In this document: positions 34,655 to 43,604 of the stretch, in pieces | Position numbering within the stretch: position 1 is the first letter of the stretch | How the letters are laid out: every line of letters begins with the position of its first letter | NCBI GenBank assembly: GCA_963780175.1 | Contig: CAWAAT010000001.1 | Coordinates: 310,001-374,000, forward strand | Origin: Brooklawnia sp963780175 | Lineage (GTDB): Bacteria; Actinomycetota; Actinomycetes; Propionibacteriales; Propionibacteriaceae | Direction: 5' to 3' | Length of the DNA: 64,000 nucleotides | Position numbers and translations under genes: made by a program | The notes under the pieces: model-generated | The model's input: only the letters and a program-made list of their open reading frames with translations | The model's database searches: none | What the model was told of the DNA's origin: nothing

Positions 34655-35725
34655 ATGAGTCCGACAATGGCGTACGAGCCACAATCGGTCGACAGCGCCT
34701 TCATGGGTCGTGCGCTGGCTCTGGCCGCCCGTTCCCCGCTGGGCGACCCGAACCCACGCGTCGGCTGCGTTCTGGTCGACCACGACGGACGCGTCGTCGG
34801 CGAGGGTTGGCACCACGGCGCCGGAACCTCCCACGCAGAGGTCGAGGCCCTCGACGCCGCAGGTTCGTCCGCTTCGGGCGCCACTGCCTACGTCACCCTG
34901 GAGCCCTGCAACCACCACGGCCGCACCGGTCCCTGCACCCAGGCGCTGCTGCGCGCCGGCGTCCGTCGCGTGGTGTTCGCCCAGGCTGACCCCAACCCTT
35001 CGGCGTCCGGTGGTGCGCGGACCTTGGCCGAGAGCGGCGTGGCGGCACTCGGCGGCGTGCGGGCGGATGATGCGGCCCGCCTCAACGAGGCCTGGACGTT
35101 CTCTGTGACACACGGCCGCCCCTTCGTCAGCTGGAAGGTCGCCGGTACCTTGGACGGTCGGACGGCGGCTGCAGACGGCACGTCTGCGTGGATCACGGGG
35201 CCGCAGGCCCGCGCCGACGTCCAGCGATTGCGCTCCCACTGCGGGGCAATCATCGTCGGCACTGGCACGGTGCTCGCCGACGATCCGCACCTCACCGTCC
35301 GACTCCCGGACGGTACGAACGCTCCCCGCCAGCCCCTCCGAGTGGTCGTGGGGCGCCGCGCCATCCCCGCCGGTGCCCGCGTCCTGTCGTCCGAGGCCCC
35401 CACGTTGCTGACGCAGGATGCCCCCGCCGGGGTCCTGACGCAGCTCCACCACCGGGGCGTCCACCATGCCTGGCTGGAGGGCGGTGCCACCCTCGCCGCA
35501 GCGTTCCTCACCGCGGGCCTGGTCGACGAGATCGTTGTCTACATCGCCCCTGCCCTGCTGGGATCCGGCGCGCCGCTGGTCGCCGACCTCGGCGTCGCCA
35601 CCATCGCGGATGCCCGCCGCTTCGCTCTGGGTGACGTCACCCGACTGGGCGACGACATGCGGCTGACGCTCCGCCCGCTCCTGAGTTCTTCCGAACCCCA
35701 CCAACCGAACACCGGCAAGGAGTGA
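34655..35725 (+). CDS. ribD: Bifunctional riboflavin deaminase-reductase
   Basis: Second and third steps of riboflavin synthesis. 356 residues: N-terminal deaminase with zinc motifs SHAEVEAL and PCNHHGRTGPC, C-terminal reductase with FVSWKVAGTLDGRTAAADG and WITGPQARADVQRLR. The ATG is chosen for GGAGGGG spacing and homology (DSAFMGRALALAARSPLGDP); the frame is open far upstream through the riboswitch. First gene after the FMN riboswitch. Confidence 0.93.
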   Translation: MSPTMAYEPQSVDSAFMGRALALAARSPLGDPNPRVGCVLVDHDGRVVGEGWHHGAGTSHAEVEALDAAGSSASGATAYVTLEPCNHHGRTGPCTQALLRAGVRRVVFAQADPNPSASGGARTLAESGVAALGGVRADDAARLNEAWTFSVTHGRPFVSWKVAGTLDGRTAAADGTSAWITGPQARADVQRLRSHCGAIIVGTGTVLADDPHLTVRLPDGTNAPRQPLRVVVGRRAIPAGARVLSSEAPTLLTQDAPAGVLTQLHHRGVHHAWLEGGATLAAAFLTAGLVDEIVVYIAPALLGSGAPLVADLGVATIADARRFALGDVTRLGDDMRLTLRPLLSSSEPHQPNTGKE

Positions 35726-35727
35726 TC

Positions 35728-36351
35728 ATGTTCACCGGCATCATCGAGGAACTCGGCGAGATCGTTGAGATCCGTCACCTGGAGGACTCGGCTGTCCTGA
35801 GGGTTCGTGGGCCGCTCGTCACGTCGGACGCCACCCACGGCGCCTCGATCGCCGTCAACGGCGTCTGCCTGACGGTGACAGAACTGGACGCCGACACCTT
35901 CAGCGTCGACGTCATGGCAGAAACGCTGCATCGCACCTCGCTGGGTGACCTCGACCCCGGCGACCGGGTGAATCTGGAGCGCGCGATGCCGGCCAACGGC
36001 CGTTTCGGGGGCCACGTCGTCCAGGGCCACGTCGACGGCACGGGCCGCATCCTGTCCCGCACGCCGGGCGACAAGTGGGAGATGGTCGAGATCTCCTGCC
36101 CACCGCAGGTGCAGCGCTATCTGGTCGAGAAGGGCTCGGTCACCATCGACGGAGTCTCACTCACCGTCTTCGACATCAGGCCCGGCCGCTTCACGGTCTC
36201 GCTGATCCCCACCACGCTTGCCGTGACAACCCTCGGCGCCGCCGCCGTTGGAGCAGTAGTCAATCTGGAGGCCGACATCCTCGGAAAATACATCGTGGCC
36301 CACCTTGACCAGTTGGGGCTCGACAACCTGAAGGAGACCGCACATGTCTGA
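35728..36351 (+). CDS. ribE: Riboflavin synthase alpha chain
   Basis: Last step: dismutation of two lumazines to riboflavin. 207 residues in two similar halves: MFTGIIEELGEIVEI and the second lumazine-binding repeat NGRFGGHVVQGHVDGTGRIL, VTIDGVSLTVFDI. AAGGAG precedes the ATG, which follows the ribD stop by two bases. It overlaps ribBA by eight bases. Confidence 0.95.
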   Translation: MFTGIIEELGEIVEIRHLEDSAVLRVRGPLVTSDATHGASIAVNGVCLTVTELDADTFSVDVMAETLHRTSLGDLDPGDRVNLERAMPANGRFGGHVVQGHVDGTGRILSRTPGDKWEMVEISCPPQVQRYLVEKGSVTIDGVSLTVFDIRPGRFTVSLIPTTLAVTTLGAAAVGAVVNLEADILGKYIVAHLDQLGLDNLKETAHV

Positions 36352-37573
36352 GTTCGCCACGATTCCCGAGGCGCTTGCCGCGTTGCGCGCCGGCCGTCCG
36401 GTGCTGGTCCTCGATGATGACGACCGCGAGAACGAAGGGGACGCCATCCTGGCGGCCGCAACTGCGTCGCCCGAGTGGGTCGGCTGGATGGTGCGGCACA
36501 CCTCCGGCTACCTGTGCGCGCCCATGCCCACCGACTGGGCCGACCGTTTGGGCCTGCCTCTGATGGTTTCGAACAACGCTGACCCCCTCCGCACCGCCTA
36601 CACCGTCAGCGTCGACGCGGCGTCCGGCGTGACGACCGGCATCTCGGCGTCCGATCGAGCCACCACGTTGCGCGTTCTCGGTGACCCGAACGCCACCGCG
36701 TCCGACTTGATCCGGCCAGGCCACGTGCTGCCGCTGCGCGCCAAGCCGGGCGGGGTCTTCGAACGCCGCGGTCACACCGAGGCGACCGTCGACCTGTGCC
36801 GGCTGGCCGGTCTGCCGCCCGTCGGGGCGATCGGCGAGATCGTCCACGACTCGGGCGAGGTCATGCGGACGCCCGACGTCCTCGCCCTCGGCGAGGCTGA
36901 GGGGCTGCTCGTCATCACCATCGGCGACCTCGTCGTCTGGCGCGACCTGCACGATCGCGTCGAGCTGACCGCGGTGACCACCCTGCCCACGGCGTACGGA
37001 GCGTTCGCATTGCACGGGTATCTCGACCTGCGCACCGGCGACGAGCACCTCGCCCTGATCAGCCCACGCGGCCTGATCACGGCCGGCCAGGCGCCGCTGG
37101 TCCGCGTCCACTCCGAGTGCCTCACCGGGGACACGTTCGGTTCCCGACGATGCGACTGCGGACGCCAACTCGACGACTCGCTGGCCGTCATCGCCCGTCA
37201 AGGCGGCGCCCTCGTCTACGTCCGCGGCCACGAAGGCCGCGGGGTGGGCCTGCTCGCGAAACTCTCGGCGTACGCCCTCCAGGACGCCGGAGCTGACACC
37301 GTCGACGCCCAGATCCAGCTGGGTCTTCCGATCGACGCCCGCGAATACGGCGCGGCCGCCGCCATCCTCGCCGCTGAAGGGGTGATGCGGGCCGAGCTGC
37401 TCACCAACAACCCCGCCAAGGCCGACGGATTGCGCTCCGCCGGCATCGAGGTCGCAGGCCTGCGCCCGCTCATCGTGGAGCCGAACTCCGACAACAGCTT
37501 CTATCTGGCCACCAAGCGAGAGCGGATGGGCCACTTCCTGCCCGTCCCCCACGCCCTCGCCCAGGAGGCCTGA
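36344..37573 (+). CDS. ribBA: DHBP synthase / GTP cyclohydrolase II
   Basis: Both entry steps of riboflavin synthesis. 409 residues: RibB domain (VLVLDDDDRENEGDAILAA, VSVDAASGVTTGISASDRA, RRGHTEATVDL) and RibA domain with zinc site ECLTGDTFGSRRCDCGRQL and VYVRGHEGRGVGLLAKLSAY. Its stop overlaps the ribH start by one base (TGATG). Confidence 0.95.
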   Translation: MSEFATIPEALAALRAGRPVLVLDDDDRENEGDAILAAATASPEWVGWMVRHTSGYLCAPMPTDWADRLGLPLMVSNNADPLRTAYTVSVDAASGVTTGISASDRATTLRVLGDPNATASDLIRPGHVLPLRAKPGGVFERRGHTEATVDLCRLAGLPPVGAIGEIVHDSGEVMRTPDVLALGEAEGLLVITIGDLVVWRDLHDRVELTAVTTLPTAYGAFALHGYLDLRTGDEHLALISPRGLITAGQAPLVRVHSECLTGDTFGSRRCDCGRQLDDSLAVIARQGGALVYVRGHEGRGVGLLAKLSAYALQDAGADTVDAQIQLGLPIDAREYGAAAAILAAEGVMRAELLTNNPAKADGLRSAGIEVAGLRPLIVEPNSDNSFYLATKRERMGHFLPVPHALAQEA

Positions 37574-38055
37574 TGTCCGGCTCCGGATCACCCCAGCTCA
37601 GCGTGGACGGTCGGGGCAGGGACGGTCGACCCCGACGCATCGGGGTGGTCGCCTCGTCCTGGCATGGGCTCGTGATGGACTCACTGGTCTCCAATGCGGT
37701 CGAGACGCTGCAGCAGTCCGGTGCCCTGGTCACGGTAGTGCGCGTCCCGGGTACCTTCGAACTGCCGGTTGCCTGTGCCCGGCTGGCCGACCGCTTCGAT
37801 GGGTTGGTGGCCCTCGGAGTGGTCATCCGCGGGGGGACGCCGCACTTCGACTACGTCTGCATGGGGGCCACCCAGGGCATCGTCGAGGTGATGATCAAGA
37901 CGGGGAAGCCCGTGGGCTTCGGCGTCCTCACCTGCGACACCGACGAGCAGGCGATCGCCCGCGCAGGACTGCCTTCCTCCCCCGAGAACAAGGGGCGTGA
38001 GGCGGCTGAGGCCGTCCTGTCCACCCTCGCCGCGTTGGAGGCCGCGGAGGTCTGA
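37573..38055 (+). CDS. ribH: 6,7-dimethyl-8-ribityllumazine synthase
   Basis: Lumazine synthase, 160 residues, forming icosahedral or pentameric shells. IGVVASSWHGLVMDSLVSNA, VRVPGTFELPVACARL, VALGVVIRGGTPHFDYVC and FGVLTCDTDEQAIARAG are family segments, with the catalytic histidine in TPHFDYV. Last gene of the FMN-controlled operon. Confidence 0.95.
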   Translation: MSGSGSPQLSVDGRGRDGRPRRIGVVASSWHGLVMDSLVSNAVETLQQSGALVTVVRVPGTFELPVACARLADRFDGLVALGVVIRGGTPHFDYVCMGATQGIVEVMIKTGKPVGFGVLTCDTDEQAIARAGLPSSPENKGREAAEAVLSTLAALEAAEV

Positions 38056-38167
38056 CCTGATCGAGCACCTCAGCAGGGACGCCGTCGCGAGCGTACCATT
38101 CTGCCCATAGCTCAGGCGGGTCTGCTGCCACGAGCAGGTCCAGCCTTGAGACAGGGAGGACCGTGTC

Positions 38168-39274
38168 ATGACCAGTCCCAGCAACGCGGCGTCCTACCCG
38201 GCCCGCTACTGGCATCAGTTGGACGATGACCGCCTGCAGTGTGACCTGTGCCCCCGCGAATGCCACCTGCGGGACGGGCAGCGGGGCTTCTGCTTCGTGC
38301 GGATGCGCGAGGGCGACCAGATCGTTCTGACCACGTATGGACGTTCCTCCGGCTTCTGCATCGACCCTATCGAGAAGAAGCCGCTCAACCACTTCTACCC
38401 GGGCACCTCCGTGCTCTCGTTCGGGACGGCGGGCTGCAACCTCGGCTGCAAGTTCTGCCAGAACTGGGACATCAGCAAATCTCGCGAGATGGACCGGCTG
38501 ATGGACCAGGCCTCGCCTGTCGAACTCGCCATCGCTGCGGAGCGGTTCGGCTGCCGCAGCGTCGCGTTCACGTACAACGATCCGGTGATCTTCGCCGAGT
38601 ACGCCATCGACACCGCCGTCGCCTGCCACGAGCGTGGCATCAAGACGGTCGCGGTCACCGCCGGATACATCCAGGGCCAGGCCCGCAAGGACTTCTTCGC
38701 TCCGATGGACGCCGCCAACGTCGACCTGAAGGGCTTCACCGAGGAGTTCTACGAGCAACAGACCGGCGCGCACCTGCAGACCGTGCTCGACACCTTTGTC
38801 TACCTCGCCCAGGAGACCTCGGTGTGGGTCGAGATCACCACACTGCTGATCCCCGGCATGAACGACAGGGACGACGAGCTGCACGCCATGTCGCGGTGGA
38901 TCAGGAACGAGCTCGGGCCCGACGTCCCCCTGCACTTCTCCGCCTTCCACCCTGACTGGCGCATGCAGGACACCCCCGCCACACCTCGGTCGACCCTCGT
39001 GCGGGCACGCGAGATCGCGATGGAGGAAGGGCTGAACTACGTCTACACGGGCAACGTCCACAACACCGCGGGCGACACCACCTTCTGCCCGAACTGCCGA
39101 ACCGAACTGATCGTCCGGGACTGGTACACCATCCTCAGCTACCGGCTCACCCCTGACGGCCGCTGCCCCGCCTGCGGGACCTCGATCGCCGGACGCTTCG
39201 ATCCGCAACCGGGGCACTTCGGGTCACGACAGATCCCGGTACGTCTGGCCGGCCGCAAACAGAGCGGTGGGTGA
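38168..39274 (+). CDS. amrS: AmmeMemoRadiSam-system radical SAM enzyme (AmrS)
   Basis: A 368-residue radical SAM protein. N-terminal CDLCPRECHLRDGQRGFCFV binds an additional zinc or cluster, then SFGTAGCNLGCKFCQNWDIS carries the CxxxCxxC 4Fe-4S site; C-terminal FCPNCRTELIVRD and CPACGTSIAGRFDPQPG form a zinc ribbon. The family occurs with AmmeMemoRadiSam proteins A and B, which are absent from this window. GGGAGGACC lies near the ATG. Substrate unknown. Confidence 0.88.
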   Translation: MTSPSNAASYPARYWHQLDDDRLQCDLCPRECHLRDGQRGFCFVRMREGDQIVLTTYGRSSGFCIDPIEKKPLNHFYPGTSVLSFGTAGCNLGCKFCQNWDISKSREMDRLMDQASPVELAIAAERFGCRSVAFTYNDPVIFAEYAIDTAVACHERGIKTVAVTAGYIQGQARKDFFAPMDAANVDLKGFTEEFYEQQTGAHLQTVLDTFVYLAQETSVWVEITTLLIPGMNDRDDELHAMSRWIRNELGPDVPLHFSAFHPDWRMQDTPATPRSTLVRAREIAMEEGLNYVYTGNVHNTAGDTTFCPNCRTELIVRDWYTILSYRLTPDGRCPACGTSIAGRFDPQPGHFGSRQIPVRLAGRKQSGG

Positions 39275-39328
39275 GCCTGGGTCAGGTGCTTGAAGGTCGG
39301 CGATCTCCAGGCTGGTCTCGAACTCGAT

Positions 39329-39357
39329 GTCTGCGAGCACGCACGGTTCTCGCAGAC
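39329..39357. terminator. Hairpin after amrS
   Basis: GTCTGCGAG/CTCGCAGAC forms a 9-bp stem with an 11-base loop between convergent amrS and the pRiA4b-like gene. No run of T follows, so termination is only probable. Confidence 0.4.
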
Positions 39358-39427
39358 TCTCGACGCCCAGCGATGACAAAGCTGTCATGGGGTCATTGTT
39401 TCCCTGGATGCAGGGTCTGCCCTTGTC

Positions 39428-40909
39428 TCAGGGGCGGTGGAGCAGCGCTCGGGCGACAAGAGACCGGTGATCAAGTGGGTCGTGTTCGCCGACGAGATTG
39501 TCGAACACCTCCATCGTCGGTCGCGCCCAGCGGTAAGTCGCCCACTCGGTGTTGTCGTCCAGCACACGCCAACCGATGTCGGCCATGGCCTCGGCTGCCT
39601 CGGCGCGCGCGACGTCCCCCACGATTCCCGCAGCGGTTGACAGCAGGGCCAGCAGACCGGCGTCCTTCTCGTGGGCACGTCCCAGCGGCAGTCTGGACGC
39701 GATGTGGCCCAGCATCCCGCGCGGGTCGTCGATGAGTTGCTGGCCGATCTTGGTGGGCAGCAACTGGCCCCGGGACTTGCGTAGCAGGCCGATCGCTGTG
39801 GCCGATTCACGCAGTGCCATGACGGGGTACGTCTGGTCCTCGCGATTCCCCTTGCCCCACCAGCCATCGTCCATGCCAAGGTCTCGATAGAGGGTCTCGA
39901 CGATGCGCGGCGGCAGGTACCCAGCGGCGGTGAGTTTGATGCCGGAGCCGATCGTTGCCAGCAGGTATCGATAGCGATGGACCGCGGACTCGACCTGGGC
40001 GTCGTCCAGGTGCCACGGCCCAGCGGTCGCACGCGTGATCACGGCGGCGATCGGTGACAGGACTGAGCCGCCTGCGCGATCGATCAGGTTGCCGACAGCG
40101 GGATGCCAGTTGGCCAGGTCAGGCAGCGGACCGGTGACCAGAAGTTCATTGGTCTCGGCAACGGAGAATGCTGCCGGGTCGAAGTCGTCCGGCAGCCAGG
40201 CGAGTCGCTCAGCCATCCACTCTGCCTGGTCAGGGTCCACGTGGCCGGCGAGCGCCTCCAGCAGTTCGTGGTAGCCCCCGATGCCCCCCACATCCTCGGG
40301 AGGGCAGCGTCGGCGTCCGTCAAGACAGACCGCCTCCGGGTCACCGTTTGACCAGGGCACGACCTTCTCCAGCTTGATGGTGTGGTGCCAGGAATCGCCG
40401 AAGTCGTACTCATAAAACAGCCGGTCCCCCGTCACGGCGATGACCTCATCCAGACGGACGTCCGTCTCCGGGATTCCAGGCTCTCCTTCCATCACGTCGT
40501 AGCTGCTCAGAAATGGCTCAACGCGCCAGTCCCTGGTCTTCGGACCCATCAGGAAGTGGTGCAGATGGGAGTCCGTCCAGCCCATCGCAACCTGGAGGAT
40601 GCCATGCAGTTGGGCCAGCGTCAGGTCGCTGACCAGCCGGAGCCTGCGCCAGATCGGAGGCTTCGCGCCATCCAGGTCGACGCGAACGACGTAGCCAAGC
40701 TTCTCGTCCCTGCGCGGAAGCAGCACCGGACGCCGTCCAGCGAACGAATCGGCGTCTGGTGGGACGCCAAAGACACCCATGAGGGCAGCAAGCGCCTCGT
40801 GCGGGCCACCGGTCTGATCGATCAGATCGTTCGCGAGCGCCTGCATGTCGTTCTTGTCGAGGCCTCGCCCACCGCCCGGGAACGGGATCACATTGTCGGG
40901 AATTGTCAT
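39428..40909 (-). CDS. pRiA4b ORF-3-like protein
   Basis: A 493-residue cytoplasmic protein. Residues 75-250 hold the pRiA4b ORF-3 domain: RVDLDGAKPPIWRRLRLVSD, LAQLHGILQVAMGWTDSHLH and YEYDFGDSWHHTIKLEKVVP, ending in the Cys-rich CLDGRRRCPPEDVGG. The rest is a helical region without known domains. The family is widespread but uncharacterised, and common on plasmids and in accessory regions. It lies next to a scar of deleted NAD genes. Confidence 0.85.
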   Translation of the reverse strand: MTIPDNVIPFPGGGRGLDKNDMQALANDLIDQTGGPHEALAALMGVFGVPPDADSFAGRRPVLLPRRDEKLGYVVRVDLDGAKPPIWRRLRLVSDLTLAQLHGILQVAMGWTDSHLHHFLMGPKTRDWRVEPFLSSYDVMEGEPGIPETDVRLDEVIAVTGDRLFYEYDFGDSWHHTIKLEKVVPWSNGDPEAVCLDGRRRCPPEDVGGIGGYHELLEALAGHVDPDQAEWMAERLAWLPDDFDPAAFSVAETNELLVTGPLPDLANWHPAVGNLIDRAGGSVLSPIAAVITRATAGPWHLDDAQVESAVHRYRYLLATIGSGIKLTAAGYLPPRIVETLYRDLGMDDGWWGKGNREDQTYPVMALRESATAIGLLRKSRGQLLPTKIGQQLIDDPRGMLGHIASRLPLGRAHEKDAGLLALLSTAAGIVGDVARAEAAEAMADIGWRVLDDNTEWATYRWARPTMEVFDNLVGEHDPLDHRSLVARALLHRP

Positions 40910-40975
40910 CGGTTCTCCCTCGCCTTGTGCCGAGCCTAGCGATCCCCGAGTGCCAGGGGCGGCAGACTGGGGTCA

Positions 40976-41195
40976 TGACTCCAGAAGCCCGCCGATCTCC
41001 GCCGATGTGGTGGCCGTTGTCGTCTCCCTTGTCGACGGTGAGCCCTGCGTCCTGACGGTGAAGGACGCTCCGCGACTGCCGTCCGGGCCGCTGTTGGAGG
41101 GTCACCGCTCGCTACAGGTGGCGGTGCGCGCCTGGGTCGAGGATCCGTGGCTGCCGTGGTACGAGGTGCTTCCCTGGGAGGACGCGCTGCGATGA
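40976..41195 (+). pseudogene. Internally deleted NUDIX-type regulator remnant
   Basis: The frame reads SADVVAVVVSLVDGEPCVLT, LPSGPLLEGHRSLQVAVRAW and then jumps to DPWLPWYEVLPWEDALR. The first part is the beginning and the last the end of a NUDIX protein of the kind encoded beside NAD-synthesis genes in actinobacteria; the Nudix box (GX5EX7REUXEEXGU) is absent. The ATG at 40976 is in another frame; a GTG at about 41010 is in frame. It overlaps the nadC relic that follows. Confidence 0.6.
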
Positions 41196-41211
41196 CTCCG
41201 CCGCCACGCAG

Positions 41212-41385
41212 ATGGAACCGCGACTGCGCCTCGTCGACGGACGCGCGCTGACCGAGGCGTCTGGCCGGATCACCATCGAGACAGTAGCCGCCCTTGCCGA
41301 GGCCGGCGTCGACCTCATCTCGTCGGGAGCGCTGACCCATTCGTCACGCGTGCTGGACGTGGGGCTCGACCACCTCGGCGCGTAG
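41212..41385 (+). pseudogene. nadC C-terminal remnant
   Basis: Reads LVDGRALTEASGRITIETVA, ALAEAGVDLISSGALTHSSR and VLDVGLDHLGA then stop: the last 55 residues of quinolinate phosphoribosyltransferase (NadC), including the conserved EASG and SxGALTHS segments. The N-terminal 220 residues are gone. Directly joined to the NUDIX relic, so an internal deletion removed the genes between. Confidence 0.75.
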
Positions 41386-41407
41386 TCGACAATCTCCGCA
41401 GGGGCGG

Positions 41408-41803
41408 CTAGTCCGCCGGCCCGGGGGTGTCGGTGATCTCCTCGATCGAGTCGATGATGATCTCCGGGCCCGCCATCCGGGTCGATGCGCCCTCGAACAG
41501 GGTTCCGGTCACCTGGACGGTGGCCCCCTTCAATGCCCTCAGTTCGGCCTCGAACTGCTCGGGATTGGCGATCACCGCGATGTTGCCGCCGTGCTCGGGC
41601 GCGCCCGTCAGGGCGTAGAAGCCGCCCTCGAGCTCGACCCACTCCAGGACGCCGAGGCCCACCACGGTACCGTCCGTCATCTCGTGCAGCCCGAAGGCGA
41701 GCCGAGTGCCGTCGTCGTTGTTGTCGTTGCCGTTCGTCGTACATGCGGCCATCGCCAGGACCGCAGCCATCATCAGCACAACAAGCCTGACCCGAGAAGG
41801 CAT
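41408..41803 (-). CDS. Small lipoprotein of unknown function
   Basis: A 131-residue protein with lipoprotein signal peptide MPSRVRLVVLMMAAVLAMAAC (lipobox MAAC) then an Asn/Asp-rich linker. The rest (GGNIAVIANPEQFEAELRAL, GATVQVTGTLFEG) resembles a small OB-like beta-barrel. The ATG overlaps the cmk stop (TGATG), so it is expressed with cmk. No family recognised. Confidence 0.7.
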   Translation of the reverse strand: MPSRVRLVVLMMAAVLAMAACTTNGNDNNDDGTRLAFGLHEMTDGTVVGLGVLEWVELEGGFYALTGAPEHGGNIAVIANPEQFEAELRALKGATVQVTGTLFEGASTRMAGPEIIIDSIEEITDTPGPAD

Positions 41804-42498
41804 CACAATCCCCCTCGCGTTGATCGACGTTCGGAAGGGACGAGGGCGATCACTTGCGCAACCACCTCGTCGAAGTCAAGCTCGGTTGAGTCGATCAGGT
41901 GCACGCCTGGGGCGGGGGTCTCGAACTGACTGGATGCCGAGTCGGTGGCGTCACGTCCGATCACCTGTTCGGTGACGGTCTGGTGGTCGGCGGCACCCTC
42001 GAGTTGCCGGACGCGGCGGGCGATCCTGCGATCCGGATCGGCCTGCAGCAGCACCCGGACATCAGCATCGGGGGCCACCACCGTGGTGATGTCGCGTCCC
42101 TCGACCACGATGCGCCCACGCCGCGCGATGATCTCGCGCATTCGGGCGTTCAGCGCCGCACGTGCACCCGGAACCGCGGCGTATCCGGAGACGATGCCCG
42201 AGACCTCCGGGGTGTGCAGCGCAACGGTGACGTCCTGGCCGTCGAGCAGCACTTTGAAGTCCGCCGGGAACGTGTCGATCTCGAGCGGCAGGTTGGACGC
42301 CGCGTGCGTCACCGCCTCGGCATCCTGCGCGTCGATCAGGTGCGAGGCGCACCAGGTGGCCAGCGCCCGGTACATGGATCCGGTGTCGAGATAGTCGCAG
42401 CCCAGTCGCTTCGCGACCGCTCGCGACGTTGATGACTTGCCCGAACCGCTCGGGCCGTCCACAGCGATCACCAGCGTCGGCTGCAGCACGTCACTCAT
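41803..42498 (-). CDS. cmk: Cytidylate kinase
   Basis: Phosphorylates CMP/dCMP. 231 residues: P-loop VIAVDGPSGSGKSSTSRAVA, CDYLDTGSMYRALATW, IVVEGRDITTVVAPDADV and the lid around RRIARRVRQLEG. ATG at 42498 chosen from homology (MSDVLQPTLVIAVDG). It follows tyrA by 37 bases. In actinobacteria cmk normally precedes der; here der is distant, suggesting rearrangement. Confidence 0.93.
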   Translation of the reverse strand: MSDVLQPTLVIAVDGPSGSGKSSTSRAVAKRLGCDYLDTGSMYRALATWCASHLIDAQDAEAVTHAASNLPLEIDTFPADFKVLLDGQDVTVALHTPEVSGIVSGYAAVPGARAALNARMREIIARRGRIVVEGRDITTVVAPDADVRVLLQADPDRRIARRVRQLEGAADHQTVTEQVIGRDATDSASSQFETPAPGVHLIDSTELDFDEVVAQVIALVPSERRSTRGGL

Positions 42499-42535
42499 GC
42501 CGGGGTTCCCCTTTCTGGAAGGCTTGGCGGGCGCA

Positions 42536-43603
42536 TCAGGAACGCAGGCCCCAGCCATGCTCGCGGATCATCTGGCGCAGTCCGTCAGAGCGTTCGCGCG
42601 CCACCTCGATGGACAGGTAACCGGCCTGCCGTTCAGGATCGTGTTCGAGCGACAGGTCCTCGATGTTGATGCCGTTCGTCGTGATGTCGGAGAACAGTTG
42701 AGCCAGCGCACCGGGCGCGTCCGGGATCTCGACGACGACTGCCACGACCTCGTCCAGGCTCTTGCCTCGCTTGGACGGCAGCGCCCGGACGCCTGCGTTG
42801 CCCCGGCTCATCAGTTCACCCACGACCCGGGGGTCGTCCAGGGCATCGATCAATCGGTCGAGGTCTGCTCGCAGCCCGACCAGTTGTTCGCGGATCGGCG
42901 AGACGTTCGCCGCGACGATCTGTCGCCACAGCCCCACGTCAGAGGCTGCGATACGGGTGACGTCTCGGACGCCCTGACCAGCCAGCCGCAGGTCGTCGGC
43001 AGGCACTTCGGACAGTCGGGCCGCAGTGAGGCTGCTGACCAGCTGCGGAAAATGGCTGACTTCGGCGACCGCGCGGTCGTGCTGGGCGGCATCCATCTCG
43101 AGCGGCCGCGCCTGGCAGGTGGCCACGAGCGTGCGAACCCTCTCGAGCGCCCATCCGGAGCTCTCCGAGCGTGGGGTGATCACCCAAGTGCGGTCGACGA
43201 ACATCTCGCCAACCGCGGTCAGTGGACCCGCGTGTTGGGAACCGGCCATGGGATGACCCCCGATGTACCGGGCGAGGTTGGTGCGCAGGCCCTCGAGGTC
43301 GCTGGCGATGCGTCCCTTGACCGAACCCACATCTGTTACCGCCGCGTGCGGGTACCTGTCCAGAGCGGATGCCACCACTTGGGCGATCGCGGCGGGCGGC
43401 ACGGCGACGATGACCAGCCTCACCTCGTTGGGGTCGGGCTGGTCCAGCCTCCCTGCGCCACGTCCGGCAGCCACGACGGCATGGGAGTGCACCCGGTCAC
43501 GCAGGTGCACCACCACACCGGCCTCGGTGAGGGCACACCCGATCGATGCGCCGATCAGTCCGGTCCCGATGATGACCGTGGGGCTGATGTTGTCGATGCC
43601 CAC
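42536..43603 (-). CDS. tyrA: Prephenate dehydrogenase
   Basis: Tyrosine synthesis: prephenate to 4-hydroxyphenylpyruvate. 355 residues. NAD-binding VIIGTGLIGASIGCALTEAG near the N-terminus, VTDVGSVKGRI and YIGGHPMAGSQHAGPLTA (catalytic His), then a C-terminal ACT domain (VAVVVEIPDAPGALAQLFSD). GTG start two bases from the prcA stop. The ACT domain suggests feedback control by an aromatic amino acid. Confidence 0.92.
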   Translation of the reverse strand: MGIDNISPTVIIGTGLIGASIGCALTEAGVVVHLRDRVHSHAVVAAGRGAGRLDQPDPNEVRLVIVAVPPAAIAQVVASALDRYPHAAVTDVGSVKGRIASDLEGLRTNLARYIGGHPMAGSQHAGPLTAVGEMFVDRTWVITPRSESSGWALERVRTLVATCQARPLEMDAAQHDRAVAEVSHFPQLVSSLTAARLSEVPADDLRLAGQGVRDVTRIAASDVGLWRQIVAANVSPIREQLVGLRADLDRLIDALDDPRVVGELMSRGNAGVRALPSKRGKSLDEVVAVVVEIPDAPGALAQLFSDITTNGINIEDLSLEHDPERQAGYLSIEVARERSDGLRQMIREHGWGLRS

Positions 43604-43604
43604 C

